Shown in pieces: positions 1 to 9,104 of a stretch of 56,416 nucleotides of DNA (within the stretch, counting starts at the first letter, position 1; every line of letters starts with the position of its first letter). Location: contig CAZNHL010000019.1 of assembly GCA_964572965.1 (NCBI GenBank), positions 1 through 56,416 of the forward strand. The letters run 5' to 3'. The notes beneath the pieces were generated by a model. That model was not told where the DNA came from, ran no database searches, and saw only the letters and a list, made by a program, of their open reading frames with translations. This DNA comes from CAZNHL01 sp964572965 (GTDB lineage Bacteria; Bacteroidota; Bacteroidia; Cytophagales; UBA9547). The position numbers and the translations under genes were made by a program.

Positions 1-83
1 CCCATTCTCTTCAGGATGCCATTAGCAGTTACTGGCTCTGGGAAAATAAGCTGAAAGAAGCAGATTCCTTGAAAACTAATTAA
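1..83 (+). CDS. C-terminal end of an unidentified protein (partial)
   Basis: An open frame enters from the left edge and ends at a TAA at 81-83. The last 26 residues are visible and end SLKTN. They contain Trp-Leu-Trp and are otherwise polar and helical-looking. A strong terminator hairpin follows 7 bases later, which supports a real gene end. There is too little sequence to name the protein. Confidence 0.55.
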   Translation, partial: HSLQDAISSYWLWENKLKEADSLKTN

Positions 84-90
84 TAGAAAA

Positions 91-122
91 ATCAGGATGG
101 ACAGTGTTCATCCTGATTTTTT
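91..122 (+). terminator. Rho-independent terminator of the leftmost gene
   Basis: A perfect 9-bp stem (ATCAGGATG at 91-99, CATCCTGAT at 109-117) with a 9-nt loop is followed by a T-run. It lies just after the partial gene at the left edge and about 80 bases before the glycosyltransferase, so it separates the two transcription units. Confidence 0.85.
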
Positions 123-199
123 TGCTGTATGCCTTTCTGTTTTCTCAAAATGGATGTTGGCTTAATATTTGTTAATTAGGTAAAATCAGTTTGCTGCAA

Positions 200-1339
200 A
201 TGAAGAAAATTTTAATCATAGCTTTTACACACCTAAAGAAAGACCCTCGGGTAATACGTCAGATTCATTTTCTTAAACAGGATTATCAAATAACCTGTAT
301 CGGTTTATCAGATCCGAGCGTCGAGGGGGTGAGTTTTATTCCTGTACCTGATAAAAGTTCTGGCCTGGTGCCTATGTTCGGGCGAATGCTCAAAATGATT
401 TCAGGGGCAGATGAGCAGGTAATTGCTCAGAAGTACAAATTGGATAGTTTAAAAACCAGTCTTGCTAATCAGTCTTTTGATTTAGTCATTTCTAATGATA
501 TAGAAACTCTGTCTTTTGCATTAGATATTGCTAAAGGTGCCAAAGTGTTTTTTGACGCACATGAGTATTATCCAAGACAAAGGGAAAATAGTCTGATATG
601 GCGTTTGGTTTTCCAACCTCATTACGACAGATTGTGCAGAAAGCACCTGGCCAAAGCAGACCAGATGCTGGTGGTATGTAAAGGGATTGGAGAAGAATAT
701 AAACGAGTTTATGGTGTAGACTCGGTAGTGTTTACCAATGCTACTGTTTTTAATGACTTGGAACCACAAGAACCAGCTAATGATGCCGTAAAGTTGATTC
801 ATACAGGAATTGCCGTAAAAGCCAGATATATTGACAGAATGATCCAAATGATGGATTTTCTGGATCATAAATTTACGCTCGATTTATTGCTTGTACCTTC
901 CGGGTTCTTTTCGAAATTCTATTTGAAAAAACTGGAGAAAATGGCTGCGGAGCGTCCGGGTAGGGTAAGGTTATTACAGCCGGTTCCTATGGCGGAATTA
1001 CCTGAAGTGATGAATAAATACGATATTGGCGTGTTTTTGCTTCCTCCCTTAAACTTTAATTACAAACACGCGCTCCCTAATAAGTTCTTTGAATTTGTTC
1101 AGGCTCGTCTGGCAATTGCTATTGGTCCTTCTTTAGAAATGAAACGCTATGTTGATGAATATCAGTTAGGTGTTGTCAGTAAAGATTTTGAACCTGAAAG
1201 TTTGGCCATGGGACTTAATGGACTTACAAAAGATGAAATAATGAGATTCAAGCAAAATGCTCATTTGAATGCAAATACATTGTCTGCCGGAAAGAACAAA
1301 GAGCTTTTACTTCAATTAGTATCTAAGGCCCTAAATTAA
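200..1339 (+). CDS. Glycosyltransferase, GT4-like
   Basis: Predicted cytoplasmic or membrane-associated sugar transferase of about 379 residues. The N-terminus (KKILIIAFTHLKKDPRV) is typical of the first Rossmann strand and basic helix of GT-B enzymes that act on activated sugars. The C-terminal half carries PNKFFEFVQA, the usual position of the nucleotide-sugar-binding helix. The frame is also open from a TTG at 191, but the ATG at 200 begins exactly at the conserved first strand and is preferred. The gene ends 4 bases before the asparagine synthase gene, so the two are probably co-transcribed. With the AsnB, FkbM and flippase genes nearby it fits a surface polysaccharide locus. The sugar donor and acceptor cannot be told from sequence. 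Confidence 0.82.
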   Translation: MKKILIIAFTHLKKDPRVIRQIHFLKQDYQITCIGLSDPSVEGVSFIPVPDKSSGLVPMFGRMLKMISGADEQVIAQKYKLDSLKTSLANQSFDLVISNDIETLSFALDIAKGAKVFFDAHEYYPRQRENSLIWRLVFQPHYDRLCRKHLAKADQMLVVCKGIGEEYKRVYGVDSVVFTNATVFNDLEPQEPANDAVKLIHTGIAVKARYIDRMIQMMDFLDHKFTLDLLLVPSGFFSKFYLKKLEKMAAERPGRVRLLQPVPMAELPEVMNKYDIGVFLLPPLNFNYKHALPNKFFEFVQARLAIAIGPSLEMKRYVDEYQLGVVSKDFEPESLAMGLNGLTKDEIMRFKQNAHLNANTLSAGKNKELLLQLVSKALN

Positions 1340-1343
1340 GATT

Positions 1344-3287
1344 ATGTGCGGGATAGCCGGAATATACCACTTAGATAACAGAACTGTTGATAAAGGACAG
1401 CTGAATACAATGGCTAAACTCATTCGCCATCGTGGACCTGATGACGAAGGTTTTCTTTTAGTGAATACTGCTAATAGAAGTTTGCAGCATTTGTCAGGTA
1501 CAGATACTGTTCCTGAAATACGTTCAGCAATTCCTACTTTAGATACAGCAGAACAGGCTAATCTGGCACTTGGTTTCAGAAGATTGTCTATTGTTGATGT
1601 TAGTGCCCACGGTCATCAGCCGATGTCTGTAAAAGGCGGAAGTGTATGGATTACATTTAATGGGGAAATATATAATTACATTGAATTAAGGGAAGAGCTA
1701 ATCAGTAAAGGATATACCTTTGCTTCGGCAGGTGATACTGAAGTTATATTAAATGCATACCTCGAGTGGGGGGAAGCCTGTCTCGATAAACTGGTAGGGA
1801 TGTTTGCTTTTGCTATCTGGGATAACGACAATCAAAAGCTATTCTGTGCAAGGGATCGCGTAGGAATTAAACCGTTCTATTATTATCAGGATGCTAATAA
1901 TCTTTATTGGGCATCTGAAGTGAAACAGTTGACAAAGTCGGGTCTTGTCAGAGCTGAACTAAATGAAGGCGTACTGGGGCTGTTCTTATTACAGTCACGC
2001 CAAAATGTATCTGAAGAAACATTTTTTAATAATATAAATGAATTACCTCCGGCTCATAAACTGGTAGTAACAGGGAAAAAAGTAACTATTAGTCGCTACT
2101 GGGATATCAACCCTGCTAATAAATTAAATGGCTACAGTGATCAGGAATATGCAGAACAGTTTTTAGAATTGTTTTCTGATGTTGTAAAACTGCATTTGAG
2201 AAGTGATGTCCGTTTGGGTATTGCACTTAGCGGAGGTTTGGACTCAAGTAGTATAGCCTGTGTTGCCAGCAATATTGTAAAACAGCCAATCAATACTTTT
2301 TCTGTTTTCTATGAAGAACATAAAAAGTATGATGAGCGCGAATTTATCAATGAGGTGTTGGCTTTAGGAGGTTTTGAACCGTCTTATTTTACTGCCACAA
2401 CTAATATTAGTACAGACGAAATTGAGCAGTGGACCTATTTCCAGGACGAACCATGTTTAGGAGGAAGTCCTTTTTCTGCTTATAAGAATTATGAAAATGT
2501 TCGTAGAAATAGCATAAAGGTGGTACTGAACGGCCAAGGTGGTGACGAACTGCTTGCGGGATACTTGTATTACTATAAATATTATTTTGTTTCCTTGTTG
2601 AAGGAAGGCAAAATAGGGCGGTTTATGGATGATTTCAATGCTTATCGTCGTACTTATGGACATTCGGCTGCTGAGTATATGAATACCTTTGCAAAGGTGA
2701 TGATGCGAGTTGTTCTTCCTGATTCTACCATGAAAAAGATGGAGCACCTGGAAAATTCTAATTCAGGGTTTTATGCTTCCTGGTTATCCGACAAGCTTCC
2801 AAAAGTGCCAGTGTCTGATAAGTTTTCAAATCAGTTAGATAATAACTTATACAATACGCTTACAAGTTATTCAATTCCGCATTTGTTGCATTGGGAGGAT
2901 AGAAACTCAATGGCACATTCTATTGAAAGCCGTGTGCCATTCCTGGATCATCGACTGATAGAGTTTGCATACAGCCTTCCTGTAGAGCAAAAGATAAAAG
3001 GCAATGAGACAAAGTATATTCTGCGTCAGGCAATGAAAGGGGTTCTTCCTGAAAAAATAAGACAGAGAAAAGATAAGATAGGTTTTGGTACTCCGACAGA
3101 TAGCTGGACAGATAAACTGTTGCGAAACTATATTACAGATGTATTCAGTTCGCCTGAGTTCAAATCTCGTGGCGTTTTCAATGCAGATAAAATCCGGAAA
3201 GCATATACAGAAAAGTCAGGAAGTTTTACGTCAGGAGAAATCTGGAAAATCCTGTCTGCAGAAATCTGGATGAGGGCTTATTTATAA
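1344..3287 (+). CDS. asnB: Asparagine synthase (glutamine-hydrolysing), AsnB family
   Basis: Class II glutamine amidotransferase fused to an ATP-pyrophosphatase-type synthetase domain, 647 residues, close to the usual 600-650. The start MCGIAG places the nucleophilic Cys at residue 2 after Met removal. The glutaminase domain has RHRGPDDEG near residue 30 and the synthetase domain has the PP-loop SGGLDSSS near residue 296. Family members in polysaccharide clusters often amidate a sugar acid or have an unknown acceptor, so true asparagine synthesis is not certain here. The gene lies 4 bases after a glycosyltransferase gene and is followed by a very long palindrome, which argues for a role in the surface glycan operon. 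Confidence 0.9.
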   Translation: MCGIAGIYHLDNRTVDKGQLNTMAKLIRHRGPDDEGFLLVNTANRSLQHLSGTDTVPEIRSAIPTLDTAEQANLALGFRRLSIVDVSAHGHQPMSVKGGSVWITFNGEIYNYIELREELISKGYTFASAGDTEVILNAYLEWGEACLDKLVGMFAFAIWDNDNQKLFCARDRVGIKPFYYYQDANNLYWASEVKQLTKSGLVRAELNEGVLGLFLLQSRQNVSEETFFNNINELPPAHKLVVTGKKVTISRYWDINPANKLNGYSDQEYAEQFLELFSDVVKLHLRSDVRLGIALSGGLDSSSIACVASNIVKQPINTFSVFYEEHKKYDEREFINEVLALGGFEPSYFTATTNISTDEIEQWTYFQDEPCLGGSPFSAYKNYENVRRNSIKVVLNGQGGDELLAGYLYYYKYYFVSLLKEGKIGRFMDDFNAYRRTYGHSAAEYMNTFAKVMMRVVLPDSTMKKMEHLENSNSGFYASWLSDKLPKVPVSDKFSNQLDNNLYNTLTSYSIPHLLHWEDRNSMAHSIESRVPFLDHRLIEFAYSLPVEQKIKGNETKYILRQAMKGVLPEKIRQRKDKIGFGTPTDSWTDKLLRNYITDVFSSPEFKSRGVFNADKIRKAYTEKSGSFTSGEIWKILSAEIWMRAYL

Positions 3288-3387
3288 TGAAAATTATAGT
3301 ACACAATCAAAAAAGAATCATTTGATCCTTAAAATAGGATATTCTTTATTTAGAGATCGAAGCGTATTTTGAGCCAGTTTTTTTATC

Positions 3388-3441
3388 TTTGAAGGTAAAT
3401 GTAGGTTTGGTTAATTAACCAAACCTACATTTACCTTCAAA
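3388..3441. repeat. 54-bp perfect palindrome
   Basis: Arms of 27 bp are exactly complementary with no central spacer; the centre is GGTTAATTAACC between 3414 and 3415. As RNA it would form a stem of about 25 bp closed by an AAUU loop. It ends 21 bases before the start codon of the next glycosyltransferase. Neither strand shows a proper T-run after the stem, so it is not a textbook terminator. It could be a terminator-like or RNA-processing hairpin, a protein-binding site, or an amplification artefact. Confidence 0.9.
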
Positions 3442-3462
3442 ATTATTTATTTAGGCTCTATA

Positions 3463-4632
3463 ATGAAGCTCCTTTTTATTACTTCCTGGTATCCTGATGA
3501 GCAGAATCCGGTACAGGGAATTTTCGTGCAGGCGCAGGCACGTAAATTGAGTACTACCCATGATGTTACCGTGGTTTCTTTTAAAGTTGATAAAAACAAT
3601 TTTAGCCTGCGCCCTTCTGTTCATGTTACAAAAAATGAAACAGGAAGACTGACAGAATATCGTTTAGTTGTAAGTCGCTTTTTGCCTGTTGTAAATCAAT
3701 TCAGTTATATGTATTTGGCTTATCAGTTTATTAAGAAGCTGATGAAAGAAAAGACTTTTGACTTGATTCACGCGCATGTGTCATATCCTGCCGGAGTTGT
3801 TGCTTTACAACTGTCTAAGACATTCAATATTCCTTATGTGTTAACAGAGCATTCAAGCCCATTTGAAAGCCTTTTCAGAAGCCGCATACATAAATTTTTG
3901 GCTCTTAGTGCATTGAAAAGTGCCGGAGAGGTAGCTGCTGTAAGTGCTTATACTGCTGAAAGAATTAAGGCGCACACAGGAAGAACAACGGAGGTTGTTT
4001 ATGAAATTGTTTCTACATCTTCTTTTAAACCTGAAAGTAAGCTCAAGTCAGATAAAATAATTATTGGTTTTGCGGGTATGTTAACAAGTACCTCAACAGA
4101 TCAGGATAAAAAGGGATTAGATATTCTTCTGAAGGCATTAGCTGCTTTAGAGCGCAAAGACTGGGTACTATGGCTTGTTGGTGACGGACCTTTATTGGCC
4201 ATTTATAAAGATATGGTTGATAAATTAGGACTGACTTCAAATGTACAGTTTAAAGGAGTTTTAAAGCCGGATGAAATGCCTGCTTTCTTTCGCGAGATTG
4301 ATTTCTTTGTGCTTTCTAGTCGTGATGAGAGCTTTGGTATCGTATTGATTGAAGCAATGGCCAGCGGGAAACCTGTTGTTTCAACCAAATGTGGTGGGCC
4401 GGAAGAAATTGTGACAGAAATATCTGGCATCTTGTGTGAAAAGGAGAGTGTGAGTTCGCTTTCCGGTGCAATTAACAATATGCTTGATACCTACACAGAG
4501 TATAAACCAGATCTTATTTGGGAGTATGTTGAAAATACATTCTCAGAAAGGGCTTTTGCCATAAAAATTGAGAAGATTTATTTAGATTTATTGTCCAAAA
4601 CAAATAAAACGAAGACACACCTTGAAAAGTAA
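3463..4632 (+). CDS. Glycosyltransferase, GT4 family
   Basis: A 389-residue GT-B enzyme. The N-terminus MKLLFITSWYPDEQNPVQG is typical of GT4 polysaccharide transferases. The C-terminal domain has the E-x7-E motif in DESFGIVLIEAMASGKPVV near residue 290, which binds the nucleotide sugar in retaining GT4 enzymes, and GFAGML near residue 204 starts the second Rossmann domain. The gene stands behind the 54-bp palindrome and its 3' end overlaps the FkbM methyltransferase frame by 11 bases, suggesting translational coupling. Substrate unknown. A role in extracellular or capsular polysaccharide synthesis is inferred from the neighbours. Confidence 0.87.
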   Translation: MKLLFITSWYPDEQNPVQGIFVQAQARKLSTTHDVTVVSFKVDKNNFSLRPSVHVTKNETGRLTEYRLVVSRFLPVVNQFSYMYLAYQFIKKLMKEKTFDLIHAHVSYPAGVVALQLSKTFNIPYVLTEHSSPFESLFRSRIHKFLALSALKSAGEVAAVSAYTAERIKAHTGRTTEVVYEIVSTSSFKPESKLKSDKIIIGFAGMLTSTSTDQDKKGLDILLKALAALERKDWVLWLVGDGPLLAIYKDMVDKLGLTSNVQFKGVLKPDEMPAFFREIDFFVLSSRDESFGIVLIEAMASGKPVVSTKCGGPEEIVTEISGILCEKESVSSLSGAINNMLDTYTEYKPDLIWEYVENTFSERAFAIKIEKIYLDLLSKTNKTKTHLEK

Positions 4633-5557
4633 TCATCTTTCTTGTTCTTCTTATAAGAAGCCGTTCCTCTTAACTTTATATCAGAGTTTTTACCAGTTAT
4701 ATCTTAAATATTACTTTAAGGGTCTAGGGACTCTTGTAGGCTTTTTTTATAAACAAATTCGTCGTTTTGTACCGTTACCTTCTGGTATGGTGCTCACGAG
4801 GACTATTGACGGAATAAAGATGCTTGTAGCTCCCGCAGTGGATAAGGGTGTTGAAGAACCAATTTTCTATGAAGGAACTTATGAAGCAGGATCTTTGCAC
4901 GTACTTAAAAAATGCTTACGTGAAGGCGATAGTTTTATGGATATCGGAGCCAATATTGGACTTATGTCCATAACGGCGGCAATTAAGGTAGGAGAGAAAG
5001 GTAAAGTATATTCTTTTGAACCAGATAAGGAAACGTTTTTGATGCTTTACAACAATATAGAATTGAATGGTTTTACTAATTGTTTTCCGCAAAATTTTGG
5101 ATTAGGGACTGTTGCAGAAGTAAAGCGTTTATATAAAGCCAATCATAATCGTGGTGGGGCTTCATTGATCAGTACCGGAGAAGATGAGGAATTTACGGAA
5201 GTGGTCATTGAAACTTTAAATGACTTTCTTGTAAAGAATCAGATTAGTTCAATAAGAATGGCAAAGCTGGATGTTGAAGGTTGGGAAATTGAAGTGATGA
5301 AAGGTGGTTTAGGACTGTTTCAGGGAAATGATGCACCTATTTTATTCATGGAATATACCCGTAAGTTTCATACAGACGAATTACCTAAATTGTTATGGGA
5401 TTTAGGCTATAATATATTTGTACTCGAAAAAGGGAAAGATAAATACTCTAAACTTGTTGCTGTTACTCCTAGTAGTACACTTAAATATCAGGATAATATT
5501 TTCTGTTTTAAAGCAGAACATTTGGCTGAATCTGGTCTGAAAAAACTCTTCAGGTAA
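4622..5557 (+). CDS. FkbM-family SAM-dependent methyltransferase
   Basis: A 311-residue protein with the SAM-binding motif DIGANIGL near residue 107, followed by the acidic strand end SFEPDKE, and the FkbM hallmark KLDVEGWEIEVMKG near residue 220. FkbM enzymes O-methylate sugars or small molecules and are frequent in polysaccharide loci. The only start giving a full N-terminus is a TTG that overlaps the end of the glycosyltransferase gene by 11 bases. The next in-frame ATG would remove about 55 residues that lie before the core domain, so a shorter form is possible. The stop codon is immediately next to the stop codon of the convergent flippase gene, with no bases between. Confidence 0.82.
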   Translation: MKSNHLSCSSYKKPFLLTLYQSFYQLYLKYYFKGLGTLVGFFYKQIRRFVPLPSGMVLTRTIDGIKMLVAPAVDKGVEEPIFYEGTYEAGSLHVLKKCLREGDSFMDIGANIGLMSITAAIKVGEKGKVYSFEPDKETFLMLYNNIELNGFTNCFPQNFGLGTVAEVKRLYKANHNRGGASLISTGEDEEFTEVVIETLNDFLVKNQISSIRMAKLDVEGWEIEVMKGGLGLFQGNDAPILFMEYTRKFHTDELPKLLWDLGYNIFVLEKGKDKYSKLVAVTPSSTLKYQDNIFCFKAEHLAESGLKKLFR

Positions 5558-7012
5558 TTAGTTTCTTTTCTTATTAAAAACTCCTTTTAAGTGCCTGATT
5601 TTTTCTTTCGCATTTGGTGTAAAGAAGATAAGGACTAAAAGAAATATTAGTAGTATAGCTGGTTTAACCGTAAACGTAGTCAATAACCCTGCTGGAATAA
5701 GAAGAGACAGGATACATAATGTAACCCCGGTTCCTATAAGTAGAAACAAGCGGCTAAATTGGTAGGGAATAGGGTAGCTTTTTTGAGAACGGTACAGAAT
5801 GATACTGAATAATGAGATCTGGCAAACAACACTTGATATTGCAACTCCAATAAATCCCAGTTCTTTAATGAAAAGGTAGTTGAGGAGTACATTCAAAACT
5901 CCTGCACAAATGTTTACCGCTGATAAGAAAATGGTTTCTTTTTTTAGTGTAACTCCAATGCCAGCAATGTCTTTCATAAAGTTGAATAAAATTGCTATCA
6001 ATACGGGAATAATGACCCAAGCTGCTGGATAATAAGCACTGTTTTTTGCGAGGAGATGAATAATTTCTTCTCCGAATAAACCTACAGCTACCACTGCCAG
6101 TAAAATCAATGAACTATAATTTGTCATAATGTCGCTGTAATAATGGCGGGCATTAGGTTCATGCTCCATCTTAAAAATTGAGGGTGTCACCGCCAATTGA
6201 ATTGAGGATACAAGAAATACTTTGACAAAGTTAGCCACTTTCAATCCTAATGTATAAATGCCTGTAGCTTCAATTCCTGCCATAGTTTTGAGCATGTAAA
6301 CATCCGCAAACGATGTCAGAATTACTCCCAACCCTGTAAAAATGTAAGGTAGAGAAAAGGCCAGCATTGGTTTGATGACAGTACGCTCTATTCCCCATTG
6401 TAACTGTTTCAGAATAAAAGGAAGTGTTATTAAAAAAAGAGGGACGAAACCGGCAAGCTGGGCCCAGTAGATTCCGCTTATGCCCAGTTTTAAATGGACA
6501 ATGAAAATAACCGTAAGAGTGAGACTAGTGCATAAACGACCTATGTTAGCAAATACATAGAGCAATGGTTTTTGATTTAGCTTAATGATAGACAGAAAAT
6601 ATGAAGCTATTACTTCGAGGCTTGTTACAATCATTAAAAGGTTCCATACAGGTTCTAGTTGAGCTATACCCGTGAGGGCGAATGATAAGGGAGTGTTAAA
6701 AAAGATTGTGGCTGTAACAAAGATTGCCTGAAACGAAAGTAACATCAGTAAAACACTAAACAGCATTTTACCTTTCGTTTTTTCAATAGTTTTATCCCAG
6801 AACCAGCGCTCTACTGCATAGTTGAGACCAAGGCTCAAAATAGTGAGTAAGACCTGAGAGGTGACATCAAATAAACTGAGGGTACCAAATGCAGGAACCG
6901 ATAACTTTGCTGTATAAAGAGGGACAAGTACGAAGCCAACCGCTTTGACCGAAAAATTTCCTAATCCATAGATGATTGAGTTTTTTATTGTCTTGGAATG
7001 GCTTTCACTCAT
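5558..7012 (-). CDS. Wzx-like polysaccharide flippase (MOP superfamily)
   Basis: A 484-residue integral membrane protein with about 14 hydrophobic segments, matching lipid-linked oligosaccharide flippases. The N-terminus (NSIIYGLGNFSVKAVGFVLVPLYT) is the typical first helix of this family. These proteins move lipid-linked repeat units across the inner membrane. The gene is transcribed towards the glycosyltransferase/FkbM operon and the two stop codons abut exactly, leaving no room for a separate terminator. The short basic C-terminus (FNKKRN) is cytoplasmic by the positive-inside rule. Cargo is unknown, presumably the glycan made by the neighbouring genes. Confidence 0.85.
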   Translation of the reverse strand: MSESHSKTIKNSIIYGLGNFSVKAVGFVLVPLYTAKLSVPAFGTLSLFDVTSQVLLTILSLGLNYAVERWFWDKTIEKTKGKMLFSVLLMLLSFQAIFVTATIFFNTPLSFALTGIAQLEPVWNLLMIVTSLEVIASYFLSIIKLNQKPLLYVFANIGRLCTSLTLTVIFIVHLKLGISGIYWAQLAGFVPLFLITLPFILKQLQWGIERTVIKPMLAFSLPYIFTGLGVILTSFADVYMLKTMAGIEATGIYTLGLKVANFVKVFLVSSIQLAVTPSIFKMEHEPNARHYYSDIMTNYSSLILLAVVAVGLFGEEIIHLLAKNSAYYPAAWVIIPVLIAILFNFMKDIAGIGVTLKKETIFLSAVNICAGVLNVLLNYLFIKELGFIGVAISSVVCQISLFSIILYRSQKSYPIPYQFSRLFLLIGTGVTLCILSLLIPAGLLTTFTVKPAILLIFLLVLIFFTPNAKEKIRHLKGVFNKKRN

Positions 7013-7057
7013 GGACTTTTTTTATCCAAATATAGCTAAAATAAGTTTTAGCGACAT

Positions 7058-7291
7058 TTAATCATTAAAAGTAATCAATGAGGAAATAAGAATTGCAGAA
7101 TCTTCTGTCATGTGTTCTTTAGTAATCAATGACTCTACATTGTCAAGAAAGTCTTCATAATCAGTCAGACCGGCAATGGATAACGCCTGCTTACGGTCAT
7201 GACCACGTTCAACAAGAGATTTATATTCCAGATATTTTTTGCGAAGTTTGCCAATATCTGATTTCAAAGGGGATGAAAAGTTAAGATTCAT
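7058..7291 (-). CDS. Small conserved-looking protein of unknown function (77 aa)
   Basis: An acidic, helix-rich 77-residue protein with no signal peptide or membrane segment. It ends 45 bases before the flippase start on the same strand, so the two may share a transcript. The middle (KYLEYKSLVERGHDRKQALS) and the pattern around LTDYEDFLDNVESL look like amphipathic helices. No family recognised. Codon use resembles the neighbours, and the frame is clean from an ATG. Confidence 0.6.
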   Translation of the reverse strand: MNLNFSSPLKSDIGKLRKKYLEYKSLVERGHDRKQALSIAGLTDYEDFLDNVESLITKEHMTEDSAILISSLITFND

Positions 7292-7402
7292 AGTTAGCTG
7301 ATTATAATAAAAAAATATTGTTGCTTTTTATAACGGAAAATTAGTCATTTAGTTTTAAGTCAATATTACATTAGCTTAAAGAATAAATATACTGCTATCG
7401 AT

Positions 7403-8323
7403 ATGAAGATTGTTTTACTGGATAAGAAGACCCTTGGAGATGTTGTTGAATTGGAGCAACTCAAAGGCTTTGGAGAGTTTGTGAGCTATGAAACTACTGA
7501 TTTATCATTAGTGGTTGAGCGCATTAAAGGAGCGGAGGTGGTTATTACCAATAAAGTATTGATAACAAAAGAAGCAATGGCTTCGACACCAGACTTAAAG
7601 CTGATTTGTGTTACTGCAACAGGACTAAATAATGTTGATCAGGAAGCTGCGGTAGCATTAAATATTCAGGTAAAGAATGTTTCTGGATATTCTACTGAAA
7701 GTGTAGCCCAGCATACTTTTGCGATGCTATTTGCCTTTCAAAACCATATTATGACATATGACCAGTATGTTAAAAACGGGGACTATGCCAGAAATGATGT
7801 TTTTACGAATATTCTACCAATGAATGAATTACATGGTAAAAGATTCGGCATTATAGGTTTAGGGGCAATAGGGAAAAGAGTGGCGGAAATAGCTACTTGT
7901 TTTGGAGCAGAGGTTGTTTATTATTCAACATCTGCAAAGAATAATGATCAATTATACAAACGCCTGGAGTTAGATGATCTTTTAAGCACCAGTGATGTGA
8001 TTTCTATTCATGCACCATTGAATGCCGCTACGGCAAACTTATTGGCTTATGATCAGATCAGTAAGATGCGCCCAGATGCTGTTTTGATTAATACAGGGCG
8101 TGGTGGTATTGTCAATGAAGCAGATCTTGCTAAAGCAATAGATGAAGACCTGGTTGGTGGTGCATGTTTTGATGTGTTTTCGAAAGAGCCAATAGAGGTA
8201 AATAACCCTTTTTTGAAAGTTAAAAACAAGCACAAACTATTATTGACTCCGCATGTTGCCTGGGCAAGTATTGAGGCAAGAAAGACTCTGATATTAAGGA
8301 CGATAGAAAACCTGAGTCATTAG
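7403..8323 (+). CDS. NAD-dependent D-2-hydroxyacid dehydrogenase
   Basis: A 306-residue oxidoreductase of the glycerate / D-lactate dehydrogenase family. The NAD-binding motif GLGAIGKRVAEIA lies near residue 152. The substrate-binding region has NVSGYSTESVAQHTF near residue 95, the catalytic Arg lies in INTGRGGIVNE near residue 233, and the catalytic His in TPHVAW near residue 283. Length is slightly below the usual 315-330 because the C-terminus is short. The family interconverts 2-keto acids and D-2-hydroxy acids. Glycerate/hydroxypyruvate is the likeliest substrate from overall resemblance, but this is not proven. The gene ends inside an intergenic inverted repeat of heptamer words. Confidence 0.85.
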   Translation: MKIVLLDKKTLGDVVELEQLKGFGEFVSYETTDLSLVVERIKGAEVVITNKVLITKEAMASTPDLKLICVTATGLNNVDQEAAVALNIQVKNVSGYSTESVAQHTFAMLFAFQNHIMTYDQYVKNGDYARNDVFTNILPMNELHGKRFGIIGLGAIGKRVAEIATCFGAEVVYYSTSAKNNDQLYKRLELDDLLSTSDVISIHAPLNAATANLLAYDQISKMRPDAVLINTGRGGIVNEADLAKAIDEDLVGGACFDVFSKEPIEVNNPFLKVKNKHKLLLTPHVAWASIEARKTLILRTIENLSH

Positions 8324-8380
8324 TCATAAGTCAATAGCGATTAGGGTGGCAATCACTATTGACTAAATCCTATTCGCTAA
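8315..8380. repeat. Heptamer-word inverted repeat at a convergent gene end
   Basis: The left side reads as successive 7-bp words GTCATTA GTCATAA GTCAATA GCGATTA. The right side carries the complement, AATCACTATTGACT at 8351-8364, pairing with 8329-8342 at 13 of 14 positions (plus one G-T). It includes the stop codon of the dehydrogenase and stops just before the stop of the opposite gene. It probably acts as a bidirectional terminator and is one of several differently worded elements in the window. Confidence 0.75.
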
Positions 8381-8381
8381 T

Positions 8382-8960
8382 TTATTCCCAGTTTATCTTA
8401 AGGGTTCTTCTGTATAATTCTATAGGGGATTCGGCGTCTTGAGCAGGAACGGTATATATCACTACAATATAGAGAGGGTGCTTAACCAGTGTTGCTGGAA
8501 GGCTCTTTTGTTCTTCAACCAGATAAAAGCTCTTAATAGTACGTCTGAATTCCTTGTGACCATTCTTAACAACAACATTATTGAAGCGGTGTTCTCTGTT
8601 ATTGGTAAAAAACCAGTAACTCGGCGATTCATTGGAAATCATAATATCCTGTTCCTGATTTTGTAAACCTTCAGCCATTGCCGTTGTTTGAAAACCTGCT
8701 AATAGGTCCTTTGCAATTTTCTTTTTAGCGGCATCATAAGTTGTACTGTTGAAAGAAGCGTTTATAAGTATACTCATTGGTTCAACTGAAGTAAAAACTA
8801 AGTTGAATGCTCCTTTCTTAATAGTTACCTCATCATTTTTAACAGGAATGGCTTTGCCGTTTTGTTCAACTCCCAACGTGAATACATTCTGATCATTGTC
8901 GTCTGCGAAAGACAGGGTACTTGCTAGAAAGAGTAATAGATAGATTATATAGTGTTTCAT
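8382..8960 (-). CDS. Secreted protein of unknown function (192 aa)
   Basis: Begins with a clear Sec signal peptide (MKHYIIYLLLFLASTLSFA, cleavage likely after SFA), so it is periplasmic or outer-membrane associated. The mature part is beta-rich with scattered polar residues and no Cys. No catalytic motif or known domain was recognised. It is a single gene between the convergent dehydrogenase and the leuS terminator. Confidence 0.7.
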   Translation of the reverse strand: MKHYIIYLLLFLASTLSFADDNDQNVFTLGVEQNGKAIPVKNDEVTIKKGAFNLVFTSVEPMSILINASFNSTTYDAAKKKIAKDLLAGFQTTAMAEGLQNQEQDIMISNESPSYWFFTNNREHRFNNVVVKNGHKEFRRTIKSFYLVEEQKSLPATLVKHPLYIVVIYTVPAQDAESPIELYRRTLKINWE

Positions 8961-9044
8961 ATATGATTAACATTTATTCCTATTGGAGTATTCAAATAAA
9001 CAGCTTTTTTGCTCATTTACAAGAATCAGAATAATTAAAAACAG

Positions 9045-9079
9045 AACAGCCGGATCGGGTTAAACCCGATCCGGCTGTT
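9045..9079 (-). terminator. leuS terminator
   Basis: A perfect 16-bp GC-rich stem (9045-9060 with 9064-9079, loop TAA). On the minus strand a T-rich tract follows the stem, and the stem begins 26 bases after the leuS stop codon. It is one of the strongest terminators in the window. Confidence 0.9.
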
Positions 9080-9104
9080 TTAACAGATAACTTTTGGTGC
9101 TGAA

